A stretch of DNA of 64,000 bases from positions 17,822,244 to 17,886,243 of the forward strand of contig NC_037680.1 of the NCBI RefSeq assembly GCF_003255815.1. Reading direction: 5' to 3'. The stretch is from Theropithecus gelada. Taxonomy: Eukaryota > Chordata > Mammalia > Primates > Cercopithecidae. The notes beneath the pieces are model-generated. The model had not been told where the DNA came from. It made no database searches and worked only from the letters and a program-made list of their open reading frames with translations. The translations under genes and the position numbers were made by a program. This document shows positions 35,750 through 48,332 of the stretch, in pieces. The stretch's first letter is position 1, and each line of letters begins with the position of its first letter.

Positions 35750-37390
35750 AGGAGTGATGTCAGCAAGATGGTAGAATAAGTTTCTCAGCTTCGTTCTCCT
35801 GCACAGAAGTGGAACTAGTAAGTATTCACAGACAAGCATGCCACCCTGAATAATCCAGAACCTGGAAGAGAGGCAGAGGCATCCCCTTGGACCACAAAAC
35901 TGAGAAAAGCCACAATCTGATGAACGGTAGGAGGCACAGACCTCTTCCACTACACCAACTCATCCCCCAAGCTGGCAGAGCACCACATGCAAAGAATGCA
36001 CCTGGTGCCACAGTTTGTACAGTGGGAAAGGGAACTAAAGGTGAACATTTGGCTTCCCTATCAATCTAGGAACCTTTGCAGCAAGCCCACTCTTATTTCA
36101 AGGGAAGCACTGGGAGTGGTGGCCGGGTTGAATTACCTAGAGTCAATTAAAGACAAAGAAGAGGGGTGGGGCTCACAGTCATCAGCACACAGATCTTGGT
36201 AGCTCCTCTTCAGTGCAGTCAGCTGAGGCACCACACCATAGAAAGCAGCCAGTGGTCCACAGGTCCACAGATCTTCCAGGACTGAGTTCCTAGCCACCTT
36301 TCCCAACAGCTGGGGCGATTTTGTTGAGACTTTTCCAGACCTAGCATACACTACAGGCCAGAATTAAGTTCTAGCACTCACATCAAATCTTCCCCAGATT
36401 CTGAAACAACTGCAAGTCAACAACTAAGTTCAGGTGCAGCGATGAAGTTCCAGTATTTGCATAGTTATCCCTAGAACAGAAAGCAACTGGGGATCAGAGA
36501 TTAAGTTCTGGTGCAGTAATTACATTCTGAGGCTCATATTAAGCCTTCCTCAGATTGAGAAATAACTGCAGGTCAGTGATTAAATTCCAGTGTCAAATAG
36601 TAAAGATCTAATACTACCAAGCTAGGCGCGGTGGCTCACGCCTGTAATCTCAACACTTTGAGAGGCCAAGGTGGGCAAATCACCTGACGTCAGGAGTTTG
36701 AGACCAGCCCGGCCAATATAGTGAAATCTGTCTCTACCAAAAATACAAAAAAATTAGCCGGGCGCCCAAGAGGTGGAGGTTGCAGTGAGCCAAAATCACA
36801 CCACTGCATTCCAGCCTGGGCAACAAGAGTGAAAACTCTGTCCAAAAAAAAAAAAATCTAACACCACCAAAGAACACATACAAAGGCTGGAAGAGTTGGC
36901 CTTCTCCTCAAATCTGCAAACATCAATGCAAGGACACAAAGAATATGAAGAATCGGAAGTATAACCCAACCCCCGCAAAACTCCAATACAATAACACAAT
37001 GAATAAAACTTCAGTAGTAGACCTAGAAAAAAAAGGAGAACTATCAAATGACTGGCAAAGAATTCAGAATAATCCTCTTTAAAACTCCTGGGAAATCACA
37101 AATATAGATAGAAGATTAAATTTGAAAAACAACTCATGAACAAAATGAGAAGTTTGACAAAAAAAAAAAAGAAACATTAAAAAAGAAAGCCCAGAAATAG
37201 ACTATAATAACTGAACTAGTTATAGACTATAATAACAACTAGTTAATAAGTAACCTTCATATAATAAAGTTTTCTGAAAAAGAGAAAGAAAAACTAGTAA
37301 GCTTATTTAAAGAAATAATGGCTAAAAATTTCCCAAATCTGGGAAAAGACAACAACATCCAGGTACACGAAACTCAGCGCTTGCCAATCA
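35750..37390 (+). mobile_element. 5' part of an L1M element (5'UTR and start of ORF1)
   Basis: Begins GGAGTGATGTCAGCAAGATGGTAGAATAAG, the 5' end of medium-age L1M, with the AAGATGG start motif. The leader continues with tandem-like near-repeats around GATTAAGTTC/GGCTCATATTAAGCCTTCC (about 36420-36600). Toward the right, ATGAACAAAATGAGAAGTTTGAC and AGCTTATTTAAAGAAATAATGGCTAAAAATTTCCCAAATCTGGG are decayed ORF1. The element stops near 37390, so it is 3' truncated or deleted. An Alu interrupts it. Confidence 0.75.
36621..36855 (+). mobile_element. Alu with an internal deletion
   Basis: Head GCTAGGCGCGGTGGCTCACG and left arm are complete. The right arm jumps from TTAGCCGGGCG to CCCAAGAGGTGG, losing roughly 60 bp. 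Target duplication ATCTAATACTACCAA (36606-36620) / ATCTAACACCACCAA (36856-36870). Confidence 0.93.
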
Positions 37391-37839
37391 AATAGAGTTA
37401 ACAGGAACAATTAATATTTAATAAATTTAATTAGAAAAAAATCAGAAAAAATGAAGATGTAAAACCATACTCATGGTTGTTTAAGAGTGTGTGTACAAAC
37501 TGATTAACATAGAGAATCACTATTATACTCCTACCTTTTGGTCATTCTGCAATATAATTAAACAAAAGGTCACGAGGAAAAGAGCAATTCTATATACTAT
37601 ACATGTTTACTCTGAATGAACAGCATGTATACCAACATTTACGTTTTTAATGTGATGAATAATCTTGCTTAATTTATTTAACCCAAGAATAGGATTAATA
37701 GCATTGCTATTTTCAGGGACTAATGTACAGTAGACTATTGATGTGAGTGGAAGTAGGGATTTTAAAGCACTTATTTCATTTCCATTCCCACTTACTACTT
37801 CACTTATCCATAGGGCAGCTTTGCTGTTGCCTGCACCTT
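37391..37839. other. Unassigned non-coding stretch
   Basis: No repeat or gene recognised. Confidence 0.4.
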
Positions 37840-38055
37840 GGTGTAGTTAAAAACATGGGCTCCAGAAACAGTCTCTCTGGGTTCACATCTTAGTTCACTG
37901 TTTACTAAGTATCATGCATTGGGCAAGTTATTTAGATGATCTGTATCTCATTTTCTTTGTGAACAAAATGGGGTTGATAAATCTCTGTAGGGTTGTTGTG
38001 AGGGTTAATACATGGTAAGGGTTTCATAAGTACTCCCAAATTGTTAGCAACCATT
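37840..38055 (-). repeat. MIR, antisense
   Basis: AAAACATGGGCTCCAGAAACAGTCTCTCTGGGTTCACATC...GGGCAAGTTATTTAGATG...AAAATGGGGTTGATAAATCTCTGTAGGGTTGTTGTGAGGGTTAATACATG is a near full-length reversed MIR. Confidence 0.88.
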
Positions 38056-38399
38056 TACCAGAGACCAAAGGTGGAAACAGTGTTTGACAGCATCAGAGAA
38101 AAAGATGGACAGGAACAACAAGCTGTTTGTTATAAAGCTCCTCCAGTACGGTGAGCTTTACTAACCAACTGCCATGGCGGTGCAAGCAAGAGTAAAGCCT
38201 TCCTTCCTCCAGCCTTCCCGTGCACTTGCTGGCCCATACAAAAACCCTGCTGAGGTCCACCATCCCTCAGGAAAGGGCAGTGCTGGGGCCTGGGAGTGCC
38301 TGCAGACCCTGGACCATCTTCAGACCCCTTTCTAGCTCCATTTTACTGCGTTCACCAAGAAAACCTCTGGTTTTACTTTCCCTTCCCTAAGAATTTTAT
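38056..38399. other. GC-richer unassigned stretch
   Basis: 38150-38340 is GC-richer than its surroundings and contains no Alu. No exon or family recognised. Confidence 0.35.
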
Positions 38400-38528
38400 T
38401 GATTGATTGTAGAAATGGGATCTTGATATTGTTGCCCAGGCTGGTCTCAAACTCCTGGGCTGAAGCCACTCCGCTGCCTCCACTTCCCAAAGTGCTGGGA
38501 CTGCAGGCATGAGCCACTATACCTGGCC
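38400..38528 (-). mobile_element. Alu monomer (FRAM/AluJ left arm), antisense
   Basis: GTAGAAATGGGATCTTGATATTGTTGCCCAGGCTGG to GAGCCACTATACCTGGCC: a single Alu arm with no second arm. Confidence 0.8.
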
Positions 38529-39494
38529 CATCTAGGACATTTTAAAATATTATTTGTTACTTGCTGAGCCTTAAACACTATAGATCCTTTTTTTTTCCCC
38601 AGGACTTTTCATCATCTGTTTAGATTGCCATTGAGTTTCCAGACATGGGTGCTGAGAGGCTAACTTTCGAGCTCTGACAAGTGGTGAACTTCTCATTTTC
38701 TCTTCCAACTCAGCTGAGTCCTTCCCATACTGGCCATATGCCGACTCCCTTCCTGCACTCCTCGGCCTCTAGCTAGTCTCTACTTGTCTGGTCTGAGCCC
38801 TAAACTCCCCACTTTGGTCTGTCTTCCTGACTCCCTGTAGGTATGCATGTTTCCAGAACCTTTCCTGTCCTGGTAAGTGACAGTAGAGGATCATCCAGCT
38901 CAATACAGATTTTCCATGTATGCTGTGGAAAATGGATAAGAACTTCCTTTCTCCTTGAGAACCTACCTGAATTTGGTTACTTCCAGCAGGCTTGCAGGAT
39001 TGAGATTTTGGGGAAGAGCAAATCCTATAAATCCATATCCTTAGGACACTAAGGCCGGCTGTGGATTACCTAGGCCTGGACACTCATGGAGTCGTGTGGT
39101 ATGTGGTAAAATCTTCTATAAGTGCGAGTGGTCAAATGGTGGCTGCATCTGAGATTTCTTCCAGTTAGGAAGTGTCTGCATCTTCTCAGGGATGGAGTGT
39201 CCCAGTCTGCTAGTTTTCTCAGTTGCTTTAGATGTTGCCTCTGGCTTCTGTTGCCTGTTCAGTATTTGGTTAATACGTGATTGTGTTTTGATTTCTTTGA
39301 GCTGTATTTGTAGATGTTGGGAACAAGCCTCTGGTTAATTCACTCTCCAAATCTGGCCACCTCCGTGAAAACGTTTGTTGGCCGGGGTCATCTAGTTCTT
39401 CCAGGTTTTCACTTAGTAAGATACTTCTCATTTTATATGGGGGATTTCAACTTATGAATATATAAGGTACATTTGAATTGAATGTAGCTAAAAA
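38529..39494. other. Unassigned non-coding stretch
   Basis: No repeat or gene recognised across nearly 1 kb. Confidence 0.4.
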
Positions 39495-39612
39495 CTGGCT
39501 TTTAATTTGAGAGATGAGGCAGCTGAGACTCCAAGAGGCTGTGTGACTTATCCAAGGTCATACCGTCTGTATGAGCTTACTGGCAAGGCCAGGGCAAGAT
39601 TTATGATTCTTA
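39495..39612 (+). repeat. MIR, 3' half
   Basis: GAGAGATGAGGCAGCTGAGACTCCAAGAGGCTGTGTGACTTATCCAAGGTCATACCG and GGCAAGGCCAGGGCAAGATTTATG follow the MIR 3' half. Confidence 0.7.
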
Positions 39613-39835
39613 ATAAATAATAGCTAAAATGTGTTGAGGAGAGAAAGCAGACTAACTATCTTCTTGTCTTATAAGTTAATTCTTATCATCAGAACTATGT
39701 GACGGTGCAGTAATCAAGGCTTAGCGAGCTTGAGTAATTTGTACAAAGTTAAACAGTTAATGGTGTGGAGTGGATTCAAGCCCTCTTTGGTGGCTGCAAA
39801 ACCCACTGTCATGTCACCAGGTTCCGCTGCCTCAG
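39613..39835 (+). repeat. MIR
   Basis: AATAGCTAAAATGTGTTGAGG at the start, then AGCTTGAGTAATTTGTACAAAGTTAAACAGTTAATGG and GTGGATTCAAGCCC in MIR order. The second of three same-strand MIR pieces. Confidence 0.65.
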
Positions 39836-39859
39836 CTAATCACTTGATACCTGGTGAGA

Positions 39860-39975
39860 TGTTCTTACCTTCCTCTGATCCCCACCACAGCTCTACAAAG
39901 GAAGCTGAGAAGGGCCCATTATTGCTATTTTACAAGTGAGAAAATTGAGGGCCACAAAAAGATGGCATCAGAGAA
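39860..39975 (+). repeat. MIR core fragment
   Basis: CCACAGCTCTACAAAGGAAGC...CCATTATTGCTATTTTACAAGTGAGAAAATTGAGGGCCAC matches the MIR core (ATTATTATCCCCATTTTACAGATGAGGAAACTGAGG). Confidence 0.55.
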
Positions 39976-41289
39976 GGGAAAAGAAGTGTCCTCCAGACCT
40001 CCTAGCAATGAAATTCCAGGGCTCTTGCTATTTCAAGGAAAATCGATGAGATTCTGCCCCCAAAGTGTGGTAAGGGGGTGAAGCTCTGTCTTCTGTGCTG
40101 ACTGGTCAGCCAACTTTGTGATGGCCCTGCATCCAGCCATCTGTTAGGTATTTTTAATATCGCTACTGGTAACAAATTGATCTGTGGGAAGTGTTTCAGC
40201 CTAAGCTCTTCCCCCAAGCACTTCCCCCAGATGTAGTTTATTTAAATCTAGTTTCTTTCCCCTACTAACCAGTAAAGAGTATTTGAATTTGTAAGTGTTC
40301 CTTTTACAGCTTTCCAAATGAACCCGCCAGCATATAAGAAGTATGTTTTCCTTTATATTTGCTATTTGTAATGTTATAGTTTTCACTCTCAGCACCCATT
40401 GGCAGATGCACAGGGATGTTTAGAGATGTTGTATTTGTCACTTGGGTTGGACTTGGCGTACACACCCAGCTCAGCTCCGGTATCAGGGACTCAACCACTG
40501 TTTCTCAGTATTCACTATGCTCAGCAGAAATGAAGCAGCAAGTTGACTGGAACAGTAGCTCTATGCTGCCATCTTCTGGAATTCTAGAGAAGATGCTTTT
40601 AGTTACTAGAAAATACTTTTAAGTAGAATTTAACAAAGACCTGGACAAACAGAAAAAAACTCAAAACGTGTTAGATGCTTGTACACTGAAGAAGGAAGCC
40701 TGAGATTATTTAAAAACCAGAATGACTGTAAATAAAAGTAATGAAGTTATGCTATACTTTCATTTTCTTTTCAGCATTTACTATACTTGCTATTATAAAT
40801 TTTGGACTGAAATCAAATACCTGCTGTAGTATCAAATCAGACAGGGATTGAGCATTATCTCCTGAAGATGTGCAATTTTCTTCTTCGCTAAAGCCAATTT
40901 ATAACTAAGAAAGGCAATAGAGAACAATTCTCCCAGGACTCCGTAGACAAAGATCACAGGAAAAGGGAACTTCTGAGATAAAATGGCATTTGTAATCCCT
41001 AAGAATGGCTCCAGAAACACTGTGCTTGCTATAAATCAAGATTTACTTTATCTCTTGAATCTACAGAGATTTCAAAACAAAGGACTTAAAAATATTTTCC
41101 ATATCCAAGATGCCAAAAATGTTAAGCATTTTGGGGATCATTGTGTTTTGAGGCTCAAACCTCAAATAACTGAAAAGCAATGTCAGAATTTTAATTTTTA
41201 AATATATTTGAAATAGTATCAAATTATAAAAAGTTCAACATTCAGAAATATTGCTACAAAAGTAATTGCAACTGCTATTTCTTTTCCTT
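39976..41289. other. Unassigned non-coding stretch
   Basis: 1.3 kb without a recognised repeat or exon. Confidence 0.4.
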
Positions 41290-41535
41290 GGCTTTAGGTT
41301 AAATGTCAGCTCCCCAAGGAAGCCTTCTCCAGCTGCTGGCAGACACCAAGCTCCCTGCTTTACTTTGCTTGTTACTCTCTGCCTTTATAATATTGAACAC
41401 AGCTGTCTGTGATTAAATATTTATTTGTGTAATATTTAGTCAGTTCCTCCCCTTCTCTCCTCAAACATGTTTGTTCTCCATGTCTGGCAGAGAAGAGATA
41501 TTCAATAATTATTTGCTTAATGAATTAATTGCCTT
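41290..41535 (+). mobile_element. L2 LINE 3' end
   Basis: GTTAAATGTCAGCTCCCCAAGGAAGCCTTCTCC...TTACTTTGCTTGTTACTCTCTGCC...TGTTCTCCATGTCTGGCAGAGAAGAGATATTCAATAATTATTTGCTTAATGAATTAAT is L2 through to its end. Confidence 0.85.
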
Positions 41536-41985
41536 TGGTGTATGTCCTGTGGTCAATATTTCTCTGCTTCAATCCCTTGTAACTTCCTCATTCACAGCTA
41601 CTGACAATTCAAAGAATCTGTGCCAAATCCAAATTCTCTAATTTAGTTACATTCAGCATACTCCTAAAGTATGTGCTCAGATGGAAAGTTGGCTCTTTCA
41701 GGTTCAAAGAATTCTGATCATAAGGGTTGAAGTATCAGGGTTTCTCAGATAACCAAAAGTCCAAAGAACTAAAGCATCCCATTCTCCAGGTACTTTGGTT
41801 TTCAATGTCATTAAGCAGACACTATTCTCTCTGATCAATACCATGATATCTCAGCCTCAGTTGACAAATCAGCGTTAGGTTGCTGTCAGATTCCACTAAG
41901 AACTATGTGCATCTCCACTTGTGTAAGGTGCCGCTGGGTCCATCCATCTATCATAAAGAATCTTTGCATTTAAGGAAGTGATATC

Positions 41986-42252
41986 GAGGCCGAGGTGGGT
42001 GGATCACCTGAGGTCAGGAGTTCGAGGCCAGTCTAGCCAACATGGTGAAACCCCATCTTTACTAAAAATACAAAAAATTAGCCGGGCATGGTGGCATGCC
42101 TGTAATCCCAGCTACTCCAAAGACTGAGGCAGGAGAATAGCTTGAACCCAGGAGGTTGCAGTGAGCTGAGATCTTGCCATTGCACTTCAGCCTGGCCACG
42201 CGATTGAAACTCTGTCTCAAAAAAAAAAAAAAAAAAAAAGAAAAGAAAAAAA
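41986..42252 (+). mobile_element. 5'-truncated Alu
   Basis: Starts at GAGGCCGAGGTGGGTGG, so about the first 35 bases are missing, and runs through the right arm to an A tail with AAAAGAAAAAAAG. GAAGTGATATC (41975-41985) and GAAGCGATGTC (42253-42263) form an 11-bp target duplication with two differences, so the truncation arose at insertion. Confidence 0.92.
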
Positions 42253-42263
42253 GAAGCGATGTC

Positions 42264-43739
42264 ATTTGAAGCAGCATTCAGGTCCTTCTGAAAATCCACT
42301 GTTCACTGAAAAGACACAATTCCACATGTTAAAACAAGTGCAATTATCCATCCTTTTCCGTTTGATAAGCTGCTAATGCTTCATCCCGCTACTGGAGCCC
42401 CGGTCTCGTTAGTTAGGGCAGGGGACCCTCTGCTGGGGACATGCCCAGGTCTCTGCTTCAAGGCTGATGATCAGGCTGAGTCTGTGTGTCACTCTCACTC
42501 AGCTTCTGCAAGCACTGCCACTGGAGAACTGAGAGGACATGGATTGTGGTGAGAGAGCAATGTTTACCTTTGCTTCTGAATAGCATATGGTGTGGGCATT
42601 TGAAAGCTCATGTAAAATAGGTCCAGAAACTCTCAGACTTTGTTTAAAAGTGCATGCTCATATTTGTCTGGTTTCTCATTTGATTTTCAGGTTTTACTGA
42701 AGTGAGCTGGTTGGGTTGTTTTCTGACTCTCTGGCAGGAAAAATAAAATGAAGTTGCTCTCTCAATAAACTTTTCTACTTATACAGCCATTGCTTTTTGA
42801 CCTGTCAAGTCCCCTACGGGTAACACGCTTGAGCCTATTGATGTGGTGCTATTCTCTAAATTTCCACAGATTAAAGAACACCAGATAGCTAGGACCACTT
42901 TAAAGTCTGAAGTTAAGAAGTAGTTAGATTTTGTGAATTTGCACTGAAAACATTGCCTAAGAGAAGAAAAAGAACAAATAGTGCAGGCAGAGCAGAATAG
43001 TGTTTCATAGTGTTTTTGCGTGTTCACTCATTTTGGTTTTGTTTTGTTTTGCTTTTCTGAGGAAGGAAATAATCTCATTTGTAAAAAATGTTCCAAGGCC
43101 ATCGTTTACTAAATCTTAGTTTACCAGATAGTTGTTTCTCCAGTGCAGTTTAGATTACTGGAGTGTGGCCTCACATTGCTGTCTGCTTTTCCAATATCGT
43201 AGCAAGAGCTAGCAATTTGCTCATTAGAACCCGTACTTTTATGTTTTTCCTGCTCGGTGGAGAACCAAAGACAACTATCAGATTGACCTGTTTTACTTAC
43301 TCCTGTAACAGACAATTGGGCTTTTATAAGCATTGCTTGAAGTGCTTGTTCCTGGAAACTCTGCTACTGAAAATCCTGTTATTATCCAAGTCTGATATGA
43401 TCAAGATCGCCAATGCCTGGCCAAGAACACAGACAGGTTGGCTTAGTTCAAGGAACATTAGATGGGAAGAACTTAGGCCTAGAACAGTCCATTGATGTGA
43501 GATAAAAAGCATATCTGACATTAGGTAAAAGAAAAAACCTTCTTTAAATTATGATTAATGCAAAATGAGCTATAATATGGATGTTATAATGGATCACTAG
43601 CAGGAAAAATTTTAATGCCAATAAAACGCACTGCAGTGGACCATATAAGTGCAATGTATGGGATGTGTCAGGGGTGTACAATGTACAAGGAAGAAGGCAC
43701 TCTGAACATTGATTTCTAGATTCATTTAGACAGAAACAG
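42264..43739. other. Unassigned non-coding stretch
   Basis: 1.5 kb of ordinary complexity with no recognised repeat. The 110-codon frame at 43163-43495 is opposed by others and lacks family features. Confidence 0.4.
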
Positions 43740-44195
43740 CCCTAGGCAGGGTGGAATAGACTGGTGGTTTTCCATTCTCTCGTATTAATAAGGTATTAGC
43801 TGAGCACTTGCCATCTGCAACCAAAAATCCATTTTTAACATATCCTGCAGCTGGTTGTGTTATGTGACCAAGTGCTGGCCAATGGAACAGGAGCAGAATT
43901 ATGAGAGAATTCTGGCTCAAACATATAAAAGTAAGGCGCCCACTTAATTCGGGTCCTTTTTCCCTCTTCCCACCAGCAGAAATGCAGGTGTGATGGTGGG
44001 AGTTAGAGAAAGGTATATGGAGGGAAGCATAGCAACATGAGAGAAGGGGCCTGCGTTCCTGAAGATGATGGGGCTACCATGTCAGCCCTGGGCCTCTTAC
44101 TTGGACTTCAATGACGAATGAAACATCTTTGAAAACCACTGTGCTTTTGAGTTTCGCCTCTCCCCGTTATTGTGCATAACCTAACCAATATAGGT
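43740..44195 (+). mobile_element. Unclassified interspersed repeat, LTR-like
   Basis: GTTATGTGACCAAGTGCTGGCCAATGGAACAGGAGCAGAA, GGGTCCTTTTTCCCTCTTCCC, TGCAGGTGTGATGG, GATGATGGGGCTACCATGTCAGCCCTGG and GAATGAAACATCTTTGAAAACCACTGTGCTTTTGAG recall a common mammalian LTR-like repeat (MaLR-like 3' part), but I cannot name it. An inverted relative may lie at 62345-62740. Confidence 0.4.
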
Positions 44196-44261
44196 GGACA
44201 ATATTTTATCATGGTATCTTATCTTATTGGAAATAGTACTAGTATTTAGAAGGTATAATTG

Positions 44262-44492
44262 CATAAAGGTTAATAGTTCAGGAAAAACCTATATTCAATT
44301 CCAGGTTCCATCACTTGCTTTTTCAGTAAACTTGAGCAAAGAATTAAAATTTGCTGTGCCTCAGTTTATCTCATTTGATAAATGAAGATAATAGTGCCTA
44401 ATTTATAAGATTGCTATTGGATCAATGAAGTAATATGAGAAAATTGCTCCACACATAATAACCATCTGATCAATATTTGCTATTATTAATAT
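44262..44492 (-). repeat. MIR, antisense, nearly full length
   Basis: TTAATAGTTCAGG...TATTCAATTCCAGGTTCCATCACTTGC...GTGCCTCAGTTTATCTCATTTGATAAATGAAGATAATAGTGCC...CAATATTTGCTATTATT follows reversed MIR from tail to head. Confidence 0.88.
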
Positions 44493-44711
44493 TTTCTACT
44501 TCTTTTGTAACGACTATCACACATGCCTGGTTATACAATTTGGTCTCTCCAGTATAGGTGCCCACTCTACATAGCTGATTTCCATCTTAAATGAAAAGAT
44601 TAACATTCCAACATTTAAATCAATCACTTGTTAGTTTGAACCACCATGCAAAACAATTAAGCTTTAGAGTCTCCTGCAAAGATGAGAATCCGGCCAGAAA
44701 CTAGGTGCTTT

Positions 44712-45361
<650 letters not shown>

Positions 45362-45444
45362 TAGGTGCTTTTTTGAATGTGAACCTATGATTTTGTGATT
45401 AAACAATGAAACCAAAAAGATAACAACAATAAAAGCAATAAACA

Positions 45445-45700
45445 GTAAGTAAAATTGATGGAGGATTTTATGTGCCAGGCTTTGTACTAAGTCTTTTAAA
45501 CGTGTAACTTCCTATAATCTTTAGTACAACTGTATAATAACATGGGCATTATTATACTCATTTTAAGAATGACAGAAAATGAAGACAGTTTAGTTATGTT
45601 TCTTGCCCCATAACACATAATCATTAAGGATTAGATGTGGAATTCAAATTCAATTATCATTATTATTTTGTTTTAACTCCAAAGCCTATTTACTTTCTAT
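45445..45700 (+). repeat. MIR, nearly full length
   Basis: GGATTTTATGTGCCAGGCTTTGTACTAAGTC...CCTATAATCTTTAGTACAAC...TTTCTTGCCCCATAACACATAATC...CTCCAAAGCCTATTTACTTTC follows MIR from core to tail. Confidence 0.85.
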
Positions 45701-45862
45701 TAATTTACACTCTCTCCTTGAACTCTGGTTGAAGGAAGCATGCAGTCTATATCCGTGGTTTTTGTTCAACATATTTGGGTATATACACATTTCCCACTTT
45801 TATATTCCTTAGAGATCTAGAGATTGAGTCTAGGTTTGTTATTTTCCCTTGTTTATTAAGTA

Positions 45863-46850
45863 CAGTTACATGCTGTTCCACAATGTTTTAGTCATTGATG
45901 GACCACATACAACAGTGGTCCCATAGGGTTATAATGAAGCTGAAAATTTTCTATTGCATGTATAATGCAATGCATTACTCACCTGTTGGTGGTGATTTCT
46001 CACGTGTTTGTGGTGATGCTGGTGTGAACAAACCTACTGCATTGCCAGTCATATAAAATTATACCACATACAATTATGTACAGTATATACTACTTGATAA
46101 TGACAATGAATGACTGCATTACTGGCTTACATATTTATTATACTACACTTTTAATTGTTATTTTACAATGTATTCCTTCTACCTATAAAAAAATGTTTAC
46201 TGTAAAGCAGTATGCCTGGTTACACCGGCAGAAGCCTCATACATCTTGTGTTTACTACATTTGTTGATTGCATAATTTTCTCTTGTACTCGATGTGAGCA
46301 TTACTTCAAAAGAATCAAAAAGATAAATTAAAACAATTAAAAAGTGCATAAAGTAGAAAACTTACAGGGAGCTAAGATTCATTTGTTATTGAAGAAGAAA
46401 TTTTAAAAAGGTAAGTTTGGTGCAACTTGTGTGCAATATTTATAAAGTCTTCAGTAGTAAACAGTAATATTCTAAGCATTCACATTCACTCAGTATTCAC
46501 TTACTGAGTCACCCAGAGCAACTTCCAGCTCTGCAAGCTCCATCTATAATAAAGGTCATGCAGGTATACCATTTAAAAAAAATATTTTATACTGCATTTC
46601 TCTGACCTTTTCTATGTTTAGATAAGTTTAGATACAAAAATCCTTACCATTGTGTTACAATTGACTACAGTATTCATACAGTAACATGCTGTGCAGGTTT
46701 GTAGCGTAGGAGCAATGTAGCCTACATGTGTGGAAGGCTGTACCATCTAGGTTTGTGTATGCACACTCCATGATGTTCACACAATGACGAAGTCGCCCAA
46801 TGATGCATTTCTCAAAATGTATCCCCATCATTAAGCAATGTGTGACTGTG
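45863..46850. mobile_element. Tigger-like (TcMar) DNA transposon, non-autonomous
   Basis: About 990 bp with ends CAGTTACATGCTGTTCCAC and, inverted, CAGTCACACATTGCTTAATG, flanked by TA (45861-45862 and 46851-46852) as for pogo/Tigger elements. Near the right end TGTAGCGTAGGAGCAATG, TACCATCTAGGTTTGTGTATGCACAC, GATGTTCACACAATGACGAAGTCGCCC and CAAAATGTATCCCCATCATTAAGC match a Tigger-group element I remember (Tigger3/Golem type). No transposase frame survives. Confidence 0.75.
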
Positions 46851-47149
46851 TACCAGTTTTTTTTTTTTCCAGAATGAAAATACCTTATCTTCGGATTCTA
46901 GTTAGATTAAGAAAGTCTGCCTTTTCTTTAATTATTGTAGATGACAGGTTGATTTTTCTTGGACATCGTACTATATGTTTAGGATATATAATGAGACAGG
47001 TGGTATCCTAATAGTAAAGAGAAACAAAAAAAGTAGCAGGTTACTTCTAAACTCTAGGCTTCAGTTTCCCCACTTGAAAAAATAAATCTGTTGGGCCAGA
47101 TCATTACTAGCTCTTTTAACTATAAATATCATTATTTAAATAGAACGTT
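46851..47149. other. Short unassigned stretch with possible MIR-like tail
   Basis: GGTTACTTCTAAACTCTAGGCTTCAGTTTCCCCACTTG...GGGCCAGATCATTACTAGCTC (47039-47116) resembles an antisense MIR/MIR3-type SINE. Weak. Confidence 0.35.
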
Positions 47150-47212
47150 TTCTTTTTCTTTCCTTCCTCTCAACTTTCCACTTACCCTCCCTCCTTCCTT
47201 CCTTCTCTCCCT
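47150..47212. repeat. CT-rich low-complexity tract
   Basis: Polypyrimidine stretch with TTCC and CTCC units. Confidence 0.8.
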
Positions 47213-48206
47213 AAATTAGTCATATTAAAATACTTTACTTAGCTTTAATCATCCTGAGCAGACCATCTGCTTCTGTATTTTATCAAAAAGCAGAATTTGA
47301 TCATAGCTGTTATAGAAGAACATTTACATTATTTATCTTATAAGCAAATGAGTCTGACATTTATACCACTGTGGCCTAAATTCTCCTAACTCTTGTCTTA
47401 TATGTGAAATGTGTATGATGTGTAAAGTTTTAGAAAGCTCTTAAGAAGGTTTTCACAGCTAAACAGTCTCTTTGATCTTCTCAAGACTTCAAAGCTGCAA
47501 GTATAGAATGCATGAATATTTCTTAAATTCTGAAAATGATTCACAGGTAATTCAAATTTAGTCTCAGGATTTTAGTATGATCGATGAGTGATGTGTATAT
47601 CAAGTGGACACCATTAATGCAAAACACCAAATCTGTGTTAATCCTACAAATATTTAGTTTTTGTACAGGATTAGGAAAAGACTCTCCTTGTAGTGTCAAC
47701 TTTGGAAAGTATGATGAACGTAAATCTATGTTTAGACTAGTCAGTGTCATTTGAAAAGTGATTGCTTCTTTGTATTGCAGTGATTTTAATATGTTTACCT
47801 AATTTCATAGACAGGTATAATTCTATTTGGTGTATTTAATTCTCTTCACTTAGAGAATACAAATTTATCAAGTACCAATTCTGAGCAGAATCTTTTACAA
47901 GATGCTATATACATTTTGGTAACTGTAGTGCGTGCAGGTGAAGGGAGAAGATTGCCAAAAGAAAAGAATTTATCAACTCTGTCCTCCAAGTTCTTATAGG
48001 AGGTGGAGAGAAAAGTCATATGGCATGCAAAATGGCAGAAAATATTACAAAAACACATGAACATGTGCAAAATCAATGTAAGTATTTTACAGATATAAAT
48101 GAGTACACAAATCACAAAACATTCATTTGTGATTTCGATTTTCAAAAGATACAGAAAGAAGGAAAGAGAGGAAGAGAGAGTGAGAAAGGGAAGAAGGGAG
48201 AATGAA
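47213..48206. other. Unassigned stretch ending in a GA-rich tract
   Basis: No repeat or gene recognised. 48145-48200 is purine-rich (AAAGAAGG/GAGAGAG). Confidence 0.4.
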
Positions 48207-48332
48207 CTGTAGTGGTTATTTACGGCATGATCATATCACACTACAGCCTCAAACTCCTGGGCTCAAGCGATTCCCCTGCCTCAGCCTTTCGAGTAACTGG
48301 AACTAAACACACATGCCACCACTCCAGGCTTC
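48207..48332 (-). mobile_element. FLAM/Alu left monomer, antisense, partial
   Basis: GTAGTGGTTATTTACGGCATGATCATATCACACTACAGCCTC keeps the FLAM CTATTCACAGGCGTGATC segment and runs on to CCACCACTCCAGGC. The poly-A-side end is missing or replaced by a GA-rich tract. Confidence 0.75.
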
